Assembly (NCBI GenBank): GCA_017471045.1
Contig: JAFUWZ010000019.1
Coordinates: forward strand, 1-32,209
Source of the DNA: Bacteroidales bacterium
Lineage (GTDB): Bacteria > Bacteroidota > Bacteroidia > Bacteroidales > UBA932
Direction of reading: 5' to 3'
Length of the DNA stretch: 32,209 bases
Within the stretch, counting starts at the first letter, position 1; each line of letters begins with the position of its first letter. The notes beneath the pieces are model-generated. The model was not told the origin of the DNA. It did not search any database and was given only the letters and a program-made list of their open reading frames with translations. This document shows positions 16,599 through 24,585 of this stretch, piece after piece. The position numbers and the translations under genes are program-made.

Positions 16599-17783
16599 AT
16601 GAATACGAGAAAACTCAAGCTGTTTTTTCAAGGCCGCCGAGGCCTTTTGCCCAGGATCGAAGCCACCTGCGGCCATGAGCAAGGCATCATCTGGTTTCAC
16701 GTCGCGTCATTCGGGGAGTTCGAGGAAGCGCGCCCTGTCATCGAAGCGACCCGCACCCGCTTTCCCGGACGAAAGATCCTCCTGACGGTCTTCTCTCCCT
16801 CGGTGTACGAGCCGATGAAAGACTATGACCAGGTGGATTGGGTCTTCTACCTGCCTCTGGATACACCGGGCCACGCGCGCCGCTTCCTGGATGCGGTCCG
16901 GCCCGCCAAGGCCATTTTCAACATCGGGGAGCACTGGCCCTTCCTGCTGGAAGAACTGCGCCGGCGAGGGATCGAGACGTATATCATGTCCGTCCGCATG
17001 GAGCCGGATTCGCCCTACCTCAAATGGTATGGCATCATCCAGCGGCGCATCCTCCAGCGTTGCTACCGCTGCGTGATGGTCCAGAACGAGGAGTCACAAC
17101 GCCTGCTCACGCAAATGGGCGTACCGGAAGTGAAAGCCGTCGGTGACGCACGGATGGACCGGGTTCTCACCGTGTGTAGCCAGCCCTGGTCGGATCCGGT
17201 GGTCGACGTTTGGTGCGACGGGATGAAGGTCTTCGTGGCCGGAAGCACCTATGCCGTGGAGGACAGGATGCTGCTCGATATCGCCAACACACACCCGGAA
17301 TGCAAGATCCTCATCATTCCCCACGAACTGGACCGGGCGGAAGTGGACATGATCGTGTCGGAGGCACAGCACGGCGCCGTCCGTTACACGGACTATGCCG
17401 GCAAGCGGGCAGACGACGCTTTGCTGGGGGCCCAGATCCTGGTCATCGATACCGTAGGGATGCTGTCCCGGTTGTACCGCTACGGCTTTGCCGCCTATGT
17501 GGGCGGCGCCTTTTCCGGCCCCATGCCGCACAGTGTCGTAGAGCCGGCTGCATACGGTATCCCGGTCGCTTTCGGGCCTCGCTATGACCGGGAACTTCAC
17601 TGCAAGGACCTCGTATCGCTGGATGCCGGATTCCCGGTCGCCAATACGCAGGAGCTGGAGTTCTTCTACGAAAAGTCCCTCGGCGACCGGCGTTTCCTGG
17701 AGCGCAGCGGCAAGGCCGCCAGCGAATACTGCCGCCGCTCCGCCGGTGCCACCGAGGCCATCATGCAGGTCATTTTCGGCTAA
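16599..17783 (+). CDS. kdtA: 3-deoxy-D-manno-octulosonic acid (Kdo) transferase
   Basis: Transfers Kdo from CMP-Kdo to lipid A, on the cytoplasmic face of the inner membrane, as the first step of the LPS core. It is 394 residues from the ATG at 16599. The catalytic Glu lies in HVASFGE (E40), as in the WaaA family. Later landmarks are SVRMEPDSPY, a GDARMDRV segment, FVAGSTYAVED, IIPHELDR, and the CMP-binding GGAFSGPMPHSVVEPAAYGIPV. A GTG at 16515 would add 28 residues with a hydrophobic stretch like the membrane anchor of other KdtA proteins, but the best promoter box lies inside that extension. The start is therefore not certain. ogt follows 4 bases later. Confidence 0.9.
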   Translation: MNTRKLKLFFQGRRGLLPRIEATCGHEQGIIWFHVASFGEFEEARPVIEATRTRFPGRKILLTVFSPSVYEPMKDYDQVDWVFYLPLDTPGHARRFLDAVRPAKAIFNIGEHWPFLLEELRRRGIETYIMSVRMEPDSPYLKWYGIIQRRILQRCYRCVMVQNEESQRLLTQMGVPEVKAVGDARMDRVLTVCSQPWSDPVVDVWCDGMKVFVAGSTYAVEDRMLLDIANTHPECKILIIPHELDRAEVDMIVSEAQHGAVRYTDYAGKRADDALLGAQILVIDTVGMLSRLYRYGFAAYVGGAFSGPMPHSVVEPAAYGIPVAFGPRYDRELHCKDLVSLDAGFPVANTQELEFFYEKSLGDRRFLERSGKAASEYCRRSAGATEAIMQVIFG

Positions 17784-17787
17784 TCCC

Positions 17788-18282
17788 ATGGGGTTTGTCT
17801 GGTCATACGACTCACCGCTGGGAGGCATTACGCTGGGCAGTGACGGAGACGCTCTCACCGGATTGTGGTTTGACGGGCAGAAGTTCTGCTGCGAGGGGAT
17901 CGGGCCTGATCCGGTCAAGCGCCGCCTCAGCGTCTTTGAAGAAAGCTGCCGCTGGCTCGATCGCTACTTCGAGGGGAAAGAGCCGGGGTTCACGCCTCCC
18001 ATCGCCCTGCAGGGGACGCCTTTCCGCCTGACCGTCTGGGAGATCCTCCGGTCCATCCCCTATGGTCAGACGATGTCCTACGGCCAGATTGCATCCACCC
18101 TGGCCGCCCATTTAGGGATCCGCTCGATGTCCGCACAAGCCGTGGGCGGCGCCGTGGGGCACAATCCCATTTCGCTCATCATCCCCTGCCACCGCGTCCT
18201 CGGCGCCGACGGTTCCCTGACCGGCTATGCCGGCGGAGTGGAGCGCAAGACTAGTCTGCTACGGCTCGAAAAAATTTTGTAG
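17788..18282 (+). CDS. ogt: Methylated-DNA--protein-cysteine methyltransferase
   Basis: Repairs O6-methylguanine by moving the methyl group to its own cysteine. The 164 residues are the normal length. The acceptor is C134 in IPCHRV, followed by LTGYAGGVERK; GTPFRLTVWEILRSIPYG is the conserved helix before the DNA-binding turn. The ATG at 17788 is the first after the kdtA stop and starts the short N-terminal domain (SPLGGITLGSDGDALTGLWF). It is likely cotranscribed with kdtA, with no functional link. No terminator hairpin was found downstream, only a T-rich stretch. Confidence 0.95.
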   Translation: MGFVWSYDSPLGGITLGSDGDALTGLWFDGQKFCCEGIGPDPVKRRLSVFEESCRWLDRYFEGKEPGFTPPIALQGTPFRLTVWEILRSIPYGQTMSYGQIASTLAAHLGIRSMSAQAVGGAVGHNPISLIIPCHRVLGADGSLTGYAGGVERKTSLLRLEKIL

Positions 18283-18330
18283 TTTTTTTTATAATTTTTC
18301 AAAGCGACAGTTTTTGGCACTTTGGCGCTT

Positions 18331-18338
18331 TATCTTTG
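18331..18338 (+). promoter_or_regulatory. Bacteroidota -7 box before the 33-codon ORF
   Basis: TATCTTTG matches the consensus exactly. The TTTG copies at 18313-18316 and 18321-18324 are closer than the usual 19 bases, so the -33 element is imperfect. Transcription would begin about 15-20 bases before the small ORF at 18361. Confidence 0.55.
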
Positions 18339-18360
18339 CAGCAACAAAAACGATAAAGCC

Positions 18361-18462
18361 ATGCCTAAAGAGTTAAAAAACTGGATGGAGAATAGCTCCG
18401 AAATCGAAGCCCTGATCGCAGACCTGGATCTGGAGTTTACCGGAATGGAGCTTGATTTCTAA
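18361..18462 (+). CDS. Small acidic protein, 33 residues, unknown
   Basis: An ATG-to-TAA frame of 34 codons lies in the gap between ogt and the next gene. The peptide begins MPKELKNWMENSS, continues with a Leu/Ile/Asp/Glu-rich EIEALIADLDLEF, and ends GMELDF. It has nine acidic residues against two lysines, no Cys and no signal peptide; the middle could form one amphipathic helix. A consensus -7 box lies 22 bases before the ATG and a second one follows the stop, so it may have its own short transcript. I do not recognise it. It could be a regulatory leader, a small interacting protein, or a chance frame. Confidence 0.45.
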   Translation: MPKELKNWMENSSEIEALIADLDLEFTGMELDF

Positions 18463-18471
18463 TACTTTTGC

Positions 18472-18479
18472 TATCTTCG
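18472..18479 (+). promoter_or_regulatory. Possible -7 box for the outer-membrane-type protein
   Basis: TATCTTCG, one base from consensus, sits 19 bases before the ATG at 18499. CTTG at 18451-18454 is a weak -33 candidate. Confidence 0.4.
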
Positions 18480-18498
18480 GAGTCTAAACGGATTCCAC

Positions 18499-19074
18499 AT
18501 GAAGAAACTGTACGCCCTACTGCTTTCCCTGCCCGTGGTCTGCTCCGCCTACGGACGCGACTACCATAATGAATGGGGGCTCACCTACTCGCAGTTCACA
18601 GTCCCGCAATTCGCCTATGTTTTCGGCGGTATCCTCGGCGTCGCGTTTTCCCTTGGGAACTTCACCTTCGAGAACATGATCATCCCCGGTGCGATCTCGC
18701 TCGAATATACGCATTATGCCAACAACATCTTCGGATTCGGAGGGACGCTTACCAGTGATTCTATGACGGCGGACAAGTACACCGGCAAGGACGGGGACAA
18801 GACCTATGACGGCAAATTCCAGATGGCCTTCCTCTCGGTGATGCCGCATGTGAAGATCGGCTGGTTCGACAACCCGCATTTCGGCATGTACTCAAAAGTC
18901 GCCGCAGGAGGCGCCTTCCAGCTCGGAGGCGGTGCTGACGCCGGAGGCATCACCTTTGCCGCCCAACTGTCTCCGGTCTGCATGGACTTCGGCGGAGACT
19001 CGCTCCGAGGCTATCTGGAACTGGGCCTCGGCATGCAGGGAATCGTAAGCCTGGGTATCAAGAAACGGTTTTAA
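18499..19074 (+). CDS. Secreted protein, probably a small outer-membrane beta-barrel
   Basis: A 191-residue protein with a signal peptide (MKKLYALLLSLPVVCSAYG). The mature part alternates polar and hydrophobic residues with many Gly and aromatic residues: FGGILGVAFSLGNFTF, GFGGTLTSD, FGMYSKVAAGGAFQLGGG, GYLELGLGMQGIVSLGIKKRF. It ends in a charged strand with a terminal Phe, which is common in barrels recognised by the BAM complex. Eight strands would fit the size. No specific family is recognised. It stands alone between the small ORF and the tRNA gene. Confidence 0.6.
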   Translation: MKKLYALLLSLPVVCSAYGRDYHNEWGLTYSQFTVPQFAYVFGGILGVAFSLGNFTFENMIIPGAISLEYTHYANNIFGFGGTLTSDSMTADKYTGKDGDKTYDGKFQMAFLSVMPHVKIGWFDNPHFGMYSKVAAGGAFQLGGGADAGGITFAAQLSPVCMDFGGDSLRGYLELGLGMQGIVSLGIKKRF

Positions 19075-19093
19075 TGTTTTTTTGCAAAAAAAA

Positions 19094-19124
19094 TTTGCAG
19101 ATTATCGAAATATACCTATCTTTG
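19094..19124 (+). promoter_or_regulatory. Consensus Bacteroidota promoter of the tRNA-Asp gene
   Basis: TTTG at 19094-19097 and TATCTTTG at 19117-19124 are exact copies of the -33 and -7 elements, separated by 19 bases. Transcription should start near 19131, about 30 bases before the tRNA. Confidence 0.85.
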
Positions 19125-19162
19125 CAATCGCTTTCTGCGGAGAGCACATTTGAAATAATTCT

Positions 19163-19237
19163 GGTGCGGTAGTTCAGCTTGGTTAGAATGCCGGCCTGTC
19201 ACGCCGGAGGTCGCGAGTTCGATCCTCGTCCGCACCG
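19163..19237 (+). tRNA. tRNA-Asp (anticodon GUC)
   Basis: The acceptor arms GGTGCGG (19163-19169) and CCGCACC (19230-19236) pair fully, with discriminator G at 19237. The anticodon stem CCGGC/GCCGG encloses the loop CTGTCAC, giving anticodon GUC at 19198-19200. The T-arm carries GTTCGATC. The 3' CCA is not encoded (CTA follows) and must be added by the tRNA nucleotidyltransferase. Confidence 0.97.
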
Positions 19238-19239
19238 CT

Positions 19240-19279
19240 AAAGATGCCCCACAATCACTTGTAGGGCATCTTTTTGTTT
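19240..19279 (+). terminator. Terminator after tRNA-Asp, possibly bidirectional
   Basis: A 10-bp stem, AAAGATGCCC / GGGCATCTTT, with a 14-base loop is followed by TTGTTT. The opposite strand also ends in an AT-rich run, so it may serve the converging hydrolase gene whose stop is at 19303. Confidence 0.8.
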
Positions 19280-19302
19280 AGTATATTTCGTCTGTACTGA
19301 AA

Positions 19303-19974
19303 TTATTTTACAACCTTCAGCAAGGCTTCTTCCATGATTTTATACCCCGCAAGGACCGGGTGGACCGAATCGCTGGACACGCCCGGAAGCATGACGCCCT
19401 GTTCATCGGAAAGAACCTTCGCATAATCTACCAGTTTGTAATGCTTGGCCTTGGCGTAGGCGCGGATCATCCCGTTGAGCGCGGCGACCTGATCGGAGAC
19501 GTCTCCCAGCGCCGGACGCCAGCGGATCTGGTCCGAAGGCACGAGCGTACAAAGCACAGGCTTGATCTTGTTGGCTTTGGCAATCTCACACATGGAAACG
19601 ATGTTACCGAAAGTATTCTCCAGAGAAATATAACCGTTGTTCCGTGCGATATCGTTGATCCCGGCCAGAATAACGGCATATTTGGGATGCAGGTCCACAA
19701 CGTCGCGGCGGAAACGGACCAGCATGTGGGAAGTCACCTCCCCGCTGATCCCCCGCCCGGCAAAATCATGGTCGGTAAAGAATGCCTCATCCATCCTGTA
19801 CCAGGCATCCGTGATGGAATCTCCCATGAGCACGGCTTTGGGCGCGTGCGTCAGGGAAGCATTGGTCTTGGCATAGCGCCCGAAATGGGCCCAATCATGA
19901 TCGGGAAGGTCCTGCGCAATGACGGGAGTAAGCACGAAAACGGCGAAAAGGGCCGCGAGAAAGGGTTTCTTCAT
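19303..19974 (-). CDS. Secreted SGNH/GDSL-type hydrolase
   Basis: A 223-residue esterase/lipase-fold protein, exported by a signal peptide (about 1-21, VIAQ cleavage site). The SGNH blocks are complete: block I GDSITD with the nucleophile S53, a GRGISG glycine loop (73-78), block III GIND (105-108), and block V D202-x-x-H205 in SDSVHP. Relatives of this type act on acetylated sugars or platelet-activating-factor-like esters; the substrate here is unknown. The start at 19974 is chosen because it begins the signal peptide, and the in-frame extension upstream crosses the promoter. It is divergent from the M13 peptidase gene. Confidence 0.88.
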   Translation of the reverse strand: MKKPFLAALFAVFVLTPVIAQDLPDHDWAHFGRYAKTNASLTHAPKAVLMGDSITDAWYRMDEAFFTDHDFAGRGISGEVTSHMLVRFRRDVVDLHPKYAVILAGINDIARNNGYISLENTFGNIVSMCEIAKANKIKPVLCTLVPSDQIRWRPALGDVSDQVAALNGMIRAYAKAKHYKLVDYAKVLSDEQGVMLPGVSSDSVHPVLAGYKIMEEALLKVVK

Positions 19975-19997
19975 AGCATTAACATAATTTGTTCCTT

Positions 19998-20031
19998 TAA
20001 ATGTAAGCATTTTTTTCGGTCCGGAAGCAAA
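19998..20031 (-). promoter_or_regulatory. Possible promoter of the SGNH hydrolase gene
   Basis: Reading the minus strand, TTTG (20028-20031) and TACATTTA (19998-20005) are spaced by 22 bases and lie 24 bases before the ATG. The -7 box differs from consensus in its last base. Confidence 0.5.
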
Positions 20032-20045
20032 CTCTGGCACAGAGT

Positions 20046-20076
20046 TTTTTCAATTCCGGACAAATCGCTATCTTTG
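20046..20076 (+). promoter_or_regulatory. Promoter of the M13 peptidase gene
   Basis: TTTT at 20046-20049 and an exact TATCTTTG at 20069-20076 are 19 bases apart. Transcription should begin near 20083. Confidence 0.7.
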
Positions 20077-20116
20077 TGTCGCAAATCAAGTTATGACAAT
20101 GATTTACAATCAAGAT

Positions 20117-22141
20117 ATGAACAAATTCTTTTGCAAGGGTTTAAGTCTTACCCTTCTCGCAGCCGCACTCTGCGCGTGCGGACAAAAGACTGCCAAGGTC
20201 CCGGCCATCGACCTGACCAATCTCGACACCTCCGTCGCGCCCGGCGAGGATTTCTACGCCTATGCTACCAGAGGCTGGCAGCAGAAGAACCCCCTCAAGC
20301 CCGAATACTCCCGGTATGGAGCGTTCGACGTTCTCGCGGAGAACAACCAGATCCGTCTCAATGAGCTGTTCCAAGGCCTGACAAAACTCAAGACGCACCC
20401 CGGCACCGAAGAGCAGAAGATCGCCGATCTTTACACGATGGGGCTGGACTCTCTGCGGCTCAACCGGGAAGGTGCGGAGCCGGTCAAACCTTTCCTTGCC
20501 GAGTTGGAAAGCGTCACGGATGCAGTTTCTTTCGCCAAGGCCTCCGGCCGTATCTCCCTGGACGGCGTCGGAAGTCTCTGGGGAGCCTACGCCGAAGCGG
20601 ACATGATGGACAGCAACAACAACATCCTCTATCTGGGCCCCAGCGGTCTTGCGATGGGCAACCGCGACTATTACCTCCTGCCTGAGCACGCCGCGCTGCG
20701 CGACGGATATAAAGCCTTCATCGAGAAGGTATTCACCCTGGCCGGGCGGGAAGATGCCGCCGAAGCGGCCGCCGACGCCTTCGAGGTGGAAATGACGATT
20801 GCCGTCCCTTACTGGTCCATGGTCGAGCAACGCGATATCGAAGCCATGTACAACCCGATGAGCAGCGCCCAGATTTTCGCCGCTTATCCTAACCTGCACC
20901 TGGACACTTATTTCGCCGAGATGGGCATACCGGATCAGGAGAAGGTTATCGTGGAGCGTCCGTCTTATTTCGCCGCCCTCGACAAGATCGTCAAGGACAT
21001 GGATCCTGCCAAATTGCGCCATTACCTCCAGTCCAACCTGCTCCGCGATGCGTGCGGTGCCGTCAGCGACGACTTTTACCAGGCCTCCTTCGACTTCTTC
21101 TCCAAGCAGATGGCCGGGACGCAAGAGCCCAAACCGCGTTGGAAGCGCGCCATGGGCGTTCCGAACGCCGTGCTCGGTGAAGCCGTCGGCAAGATGTATG
21201 TCGCCAAGTATTTTCCGGAGGAGAACAAGGCGTGGATGATCGGCATGGTCAAGAACATCCAGAAATCCCTGTCCGACCACATCGCCCAGCTCGACTGGAT
21301 GAGCGACGAGACCAAGGCCCGCGCCCAGGAGAAACTCTCCGCCTTCACGGTCAAGATCGGCTATCCCGACCAATGGAAAGATTATTCCAAGCTGGAGATC
21401 GATCCGGCCGTCAGCTATTATGAGAACGCCCGTCGCGCTTCCCGCTGGTATATGGAGGACAATCTGTCCAAACTCGGCAAGCCCGTGGACAAGACCGAAT
21501 GGGGCATGACGCCGCAGACGGTCAATGCCTATTACAATCCCACCACCAACGAGATCTGTTTCCCTGCCGGAATCCTGCAGCCGCCTTTCTACAATCCCGA
21601 TGCGGACGATGCCGTCAATTACGGAGCCATCGGCGTCGTGATCAGCCATGAGATGACCCACGGCTTCGACGACCAGGGCCGCCTCTTCGACAAGGATGGC
21701 AACATGAACAACTGGTGGACAGAAGCGGATGCCGAGGCCTTCAAGGCCAAAGCAGCCACGCTCGTCAAGCAATTCGATGAGGTTGAAGTCCTGCCCGGCG
21801 TCCACGCCAACGGCGCTGCCACTCTCGGCGAAAACATCGCGGACCACGGCGGCCTCCGGATTGCCTATTCCGCCATGGAGGACTCCTTTGGCGACCAACA
21901 CCCCGCTCCTATCGACGGTTTCACCGCCGAGCAGCGCTTCTACCTGAGTTACGCAACCGTCTGGGCCCAGAACATCACGCCCGAGGAGATCCAGCGTCTC
22001 ACCTTGATCGATGTCCACTCCATCGGAGAGAACCGCGTCAATGTCAGCCTCCGCAACATGGACACCTTCTTCCAGGCCTTCGACATCAAGGAGGGAGACA
22101 AGATGTGGCGTCCCGAATCCGAGCGCGTCATCATCTGGTAA
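20117..22141 (+). CDS. pepO: M13 family zinc metallopeptidase, lipoprotein (PepO/neprilysin-like)
   Basis: A 674-residue secreted endopeptidase that cleaves small peptides. The zinc site is HEMTH at 511-515, in VISHEMTHGFDDQGR, and the third ligand is E572 in ENIADHGG. The NAYYNPTTNEICFPAGILQPPF segment is the substrate-binding region of the family. The chain ends in a Trp after ERVII, near the position of the CxxW of M13 enzymes but without the Cys. The N-terminus has a signal peptide with lipobox LCAC (C21), so it is anchored in the outer or inner membrane. I prefer the ATG at 20117; another at 20093 is only about 10 bases from the predicted transcription start. The gene ends 14 bases from the converging fimbrial operon. 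Confidence 0.93.
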   Translation: MNKFFCKGLSLTLLAAALCACGQKTAKVPAIDLTNLDTSVAPGEDFYAYATRGWQQKNPLKPEYSRYGAFDVLAENNQIRLNELFQGLTKLKTHPGTEEQKIADLYTMGLDSLRLNREGAEPVKPFLAELESVTDAVSFAKASGRISLDGVGSLWGAYAEADMMDSNNNILYLGPSGLAMGNRDYYLLPEHAALRDGYKAFIEKVFTLAGREDAAEAAADAFEVEMTIAVPYWSMVEQRDIEAMYNPMSSAQIFAAYPNLHLDTYFAEMGIPDQEKVIVERPSYFAALDKIVKDMDPAKLRHYLQSNLLRDACGAVSDDFYQASFDFFSKQMAGTQEPKPRWKRAMGVPNAVLGEAVGKMYVAKYFPEENKAWMIGMVKNIQKSLSDHIAQLDWMSDETKARAQEKLSAFTVKIGYPDQWKDYSKLEIDPAVSYYENARRASRWYMEDNLSKLGKPVDKTEWGMTPQTVNAYYNPTTNEICFPAGILQPPFYNPDADDAVNYGAIGVVISHEMTHGFDDQGRLFDKDGNMNNWWTEADAEAFKAKAATLVKQFDEVEVLPGVHANGAATLGENIADHGGLRIAYSAMEDSFGDQHPAPIDGFTAEQRFYLSYATVWAQNITPEEIQRLTLIDVHSIGENRVNVSLRNMDTFFQAFDIKEGDKMWRPESERVIIW

Positions 22142-22155
22142 AGCCTGCGCAGAGA

Positions 22156-24552
22156 TTATCTGTAAATATCTGTCAGATCGCCCGAGATAGCGTCCAGTTC
22201 GTCTTCTGTCCAGTCATATACCCGCAGATAATAACTCCAAGACACCCCTGATCCACTGCCCAGGCTGATCACATCTACATCCTGATAGAAATGATCATCC
22301 TGGGCAGTTCCGCTGGAACCTGTATAGGAGCAGGCCAGGGAGGGGCCGCTCCAATAGATGCTCCACATGCCCTTGTAGGGGAAAATATCCTCCGGATATT
22401 CATTGTCTCCGTCATACCAGGCGCTCTCCGGCGACCAGTCATCGATGTCGCTCGCATACCAGTCCGTTTCCAGCAAGTCGGGATCCATCATTTCATAAAC
22501 ATAGACCGACATGCTGGTCCCTCTTTTATATCCGTCATTCACCGCCGGGACATGCAGCCCGACAGCGGAGGAAGTCCCTCTCTCATTGATGGTATAGTAT
22601 ATTCCGGACTGATGGATCGTATTGGGATCCATATTGACACGGAATGGGAGGAAGAACCGGCCGCTGTCGTCCGGATCCTCATCCGCATAATCCACGAATG
22701 AGAAATGACCTGCCGCCGTCTCCGGGCAATACACGCCCGGGCAGAGGAAGCACAATGGCACGGAATAGGGCGGGAAACTGCGTGATGAGACGTTGCTTGT
22801 CTTGGAGAAGCCGCCGGATCCCACAAGAAAGGAGCACAATGCAATGTCCAGGTGGACCATCGCCTCACCCAGCGTGAAATAAACAGACTCGTCCTGCGCA
22901 TTACGGGCGCGGGCCAGGATCCGTCCTTGGCCCCTGAGATCATATTCCAGCCCCTCCTCCAGTGCTGAATAGGGAATAGAAACTTTCAGATAGTATAAGC
23001 CTTGACCGGACTGGCAAGGAACGAACGTAAGGGAGCCTTCGTATTGCCGCAGGCCAGCCTGAGGGTCATAATGGCTCCCCCATTTGGAAAAGGTGAGACT
23101 GATGTCCGAGAAATCCTCCGGTTTCAGCGGATAGGCAGAGGAACTGATCAGAGCCAGCTCGCCCTCCGGATCATAATCTGGCATATACACCCTGTTTTCG
23201 CCCTCGAAGGCGATACTCCCCGGGAGAATGACAGCATTCCGGCTGTCCGTTGCCCGCAGATCCGTATTGCCGATCTTCAAGATGAAAGCACTCCCCATCG
23301 GCGCATCGTTTGTGGTGAAGCGAAGCGTTCCGCTCCTGGCATAAGTCACGCCGTCTATCGTTATCGGATCATCGGAAAGAGTCTTTGCGACCAGTGAAAC
23401 ACCCGTGGGCTTTCCCGTCGAATAATCCAACACTTCGTCCGCAGAGGAGAATCCATTCGTCCCATAGCGGATCGCCAGCTCACCCGTTGTTGGTAGATAG
23501 ACGGCACTGCCGGCATCCAAGGCAATAGAAACCGGGGCCTGGGCCGTCGCGAGTCGCAGACCGACCGTCTGTTTCCGGTTTCGGACGACATCGAAATTCG
23601 ACTGCGACGGACCAATATCCGTTCCCAAATAGAGCCGGTAAGACCGGGTGGACGCCTGCTGCTGGTTTTCCTTCATCTCCACATCAAAATCGACATAGGT
23701 GCAGAGAGCGAGTTCATCTGAACCGGAGGCACCTGACAAACTCCATTCGTTCCAGGATCTCGCCGGAGACAGGTTCCCTTGACAGTTCTCCGGAAGATAT
23801 AACGTTACGGTATTGGTTGCCCCGCCGGCTGATGCGCGGAAACAGTCTGCCGGTGTCGCGGAATCCAGTGCAACGAGCCGGGACAGGTCAGTCTGACGGA
23901 AGCCTTCCTGAAAGAAAGGGACTTCCGTATTGGACCGGACGGCCCGGATTTCCGCGCAAGTGAACTGGCTTCCATCCGGAAGCCCCGTCAGGTCAAAGAA
24001 GAAATCGTAGCGCGCAAACAGTTTCTTCACCTTGATCGTCACGGGATCCGAACTGGAGAAAAGGGTGATTCCATCCAAGATGCCCGCCATCGGGAGACCA
24101 TAGCCGCTGTCATCAAGCTCCAGAAAAGACGAAGGGGTGCAACGAAACACAAGCGCTTCGGCAAGTGCCGGACGGGTAAGTCCCGCATCACGGATGTATC
24201 GGTCCAAATCCATATTGCCATAGTTCACCAATGTCAGGATATCCAGAGGCGTGTTCAACGGCAACATCCAGGAAAAATCAGTAGACTCGATATACTTGAC
24301 GCACGGGATGCCATCCTCCAGAAGAATCTTGCCGGAATCGTGGTCGAATGCAAATAACATCGCCCTGCAGAAACGTTCGGCCCCGGTTACGGACAACTGG
24401 GACCTCGTGCCGGCATCATCCTCCTCGCTTCCGAGGGTCATGTGGATCTCGGCGAATACTTTTTCGGCAGTGGGGATTTCCCCGCCCGGCTCATGGATGC
24501 AGCCCGCCATCAACAGGACTGCGACAGAAAGGAAACACAGATTCTTTTTCAT
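22156..24552 (-). CDS. Large fimbrial-type lipoprotein, DUF4906-like (last gene of pilus operon)
   Basis: A 798-residue lipoprotein, the largest of the operon. The signal peptide ends in the lipobox MAGC (C18). A TR-S step at 49-51 precedes the first strand AMLFAFDHD (64-72). The next 300 residues have fimbrillin-like segments (DILTLVNYG, PMAGIL, KVKKLFARYDFFFDLT, VTLYLPENCQG, YRLYLG), which match Bacteroidales DUF4906-type proteins. The remainder (about 340-798) is a long, Ser/Tyr/Trp-rich region without a known fold, probably several beta domains. By size and position it may be a tip adhesin. The start at 24552 follows the upstream stop by 33 bases. Assignment to DUF4906 is from memory of its layout. 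Confidence 0.6.
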   Translation of the reverse strand: MKKNLCFLSVAVLLMAGCIHEPGGEIPTAEKVFAEIHMTLGSEEDDAGTRSQLSVTGAERFCRAMLFAFDHDSGKILLEDGIPCVKYIESTDFSWMLPLNTPLDILTLVNYGNMDLDRYIRDAGLTRPALAEALVFRCTPSSFLELDDSGYGLPMAGILDGITLFSSSDPVTIKVKKLFARYDFFFDLTGLPDGSQFTCAEIRAVRSNTEVPFFQEGFRQTDLSRLVALDSATPADCFRASAGGATNTVTLYLPENCQGNLSPARSWNEWSLSGASGSDELALCTYVDFDVEMKENQQQASTRSYRLYLGTDIGPSQSNFDVVRNRKQTVGLRLATAQAPVSIALDAGSAVYLPTTGELAIRYGTNGFSSADEVLDYSTGKPTGVSLVAKTLSDDPITIDGVTYARSGTLRFTTNDAPMGSAFILKIGNTDLRATDSRNAVILPGSIAFEGENRVYMPDYDPEGELALISSSAYPLKPEDFSDISLTFSKWGSHYDPQAGLRQYEGSLTFVPCQSGQGLYYLKVSIPYSALEEGLEYDLRGQGRILARARNAQDESVYFTLGEAMVHLDIALCSFLVGSGGFSKTSNVSSRSFPPYSVPLCFLCPGVYCPETAAGHFSFVDYADEDPDDSGRFFLPFRVNMDPNTIHQSGIYYTINERGTSSAVGLHVPAVNDGYKRGTSMSVYVYEMMDPDLLETDWYASDIDDWSPESAWYDGDNEYPEDIFPYKGMWSIYWSGPSLACSYTGSSGTAQDDHFYQDVDVISLGSGSGVSWSYYLRVYDWTEDELDAISGDLTDIYR

Positions 24553-24585
24553 TTTAAATGGATTAAAAACAAACTGAGAGTCACG

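Noticed and set aside
20141-22018. A 625-codon open frame on the minus strand opposite the M13 peptidase
   Set aside because: The plus strand encodes an intact metallopeptidase with all active-site residues; the antisense frame has no recognisable features.
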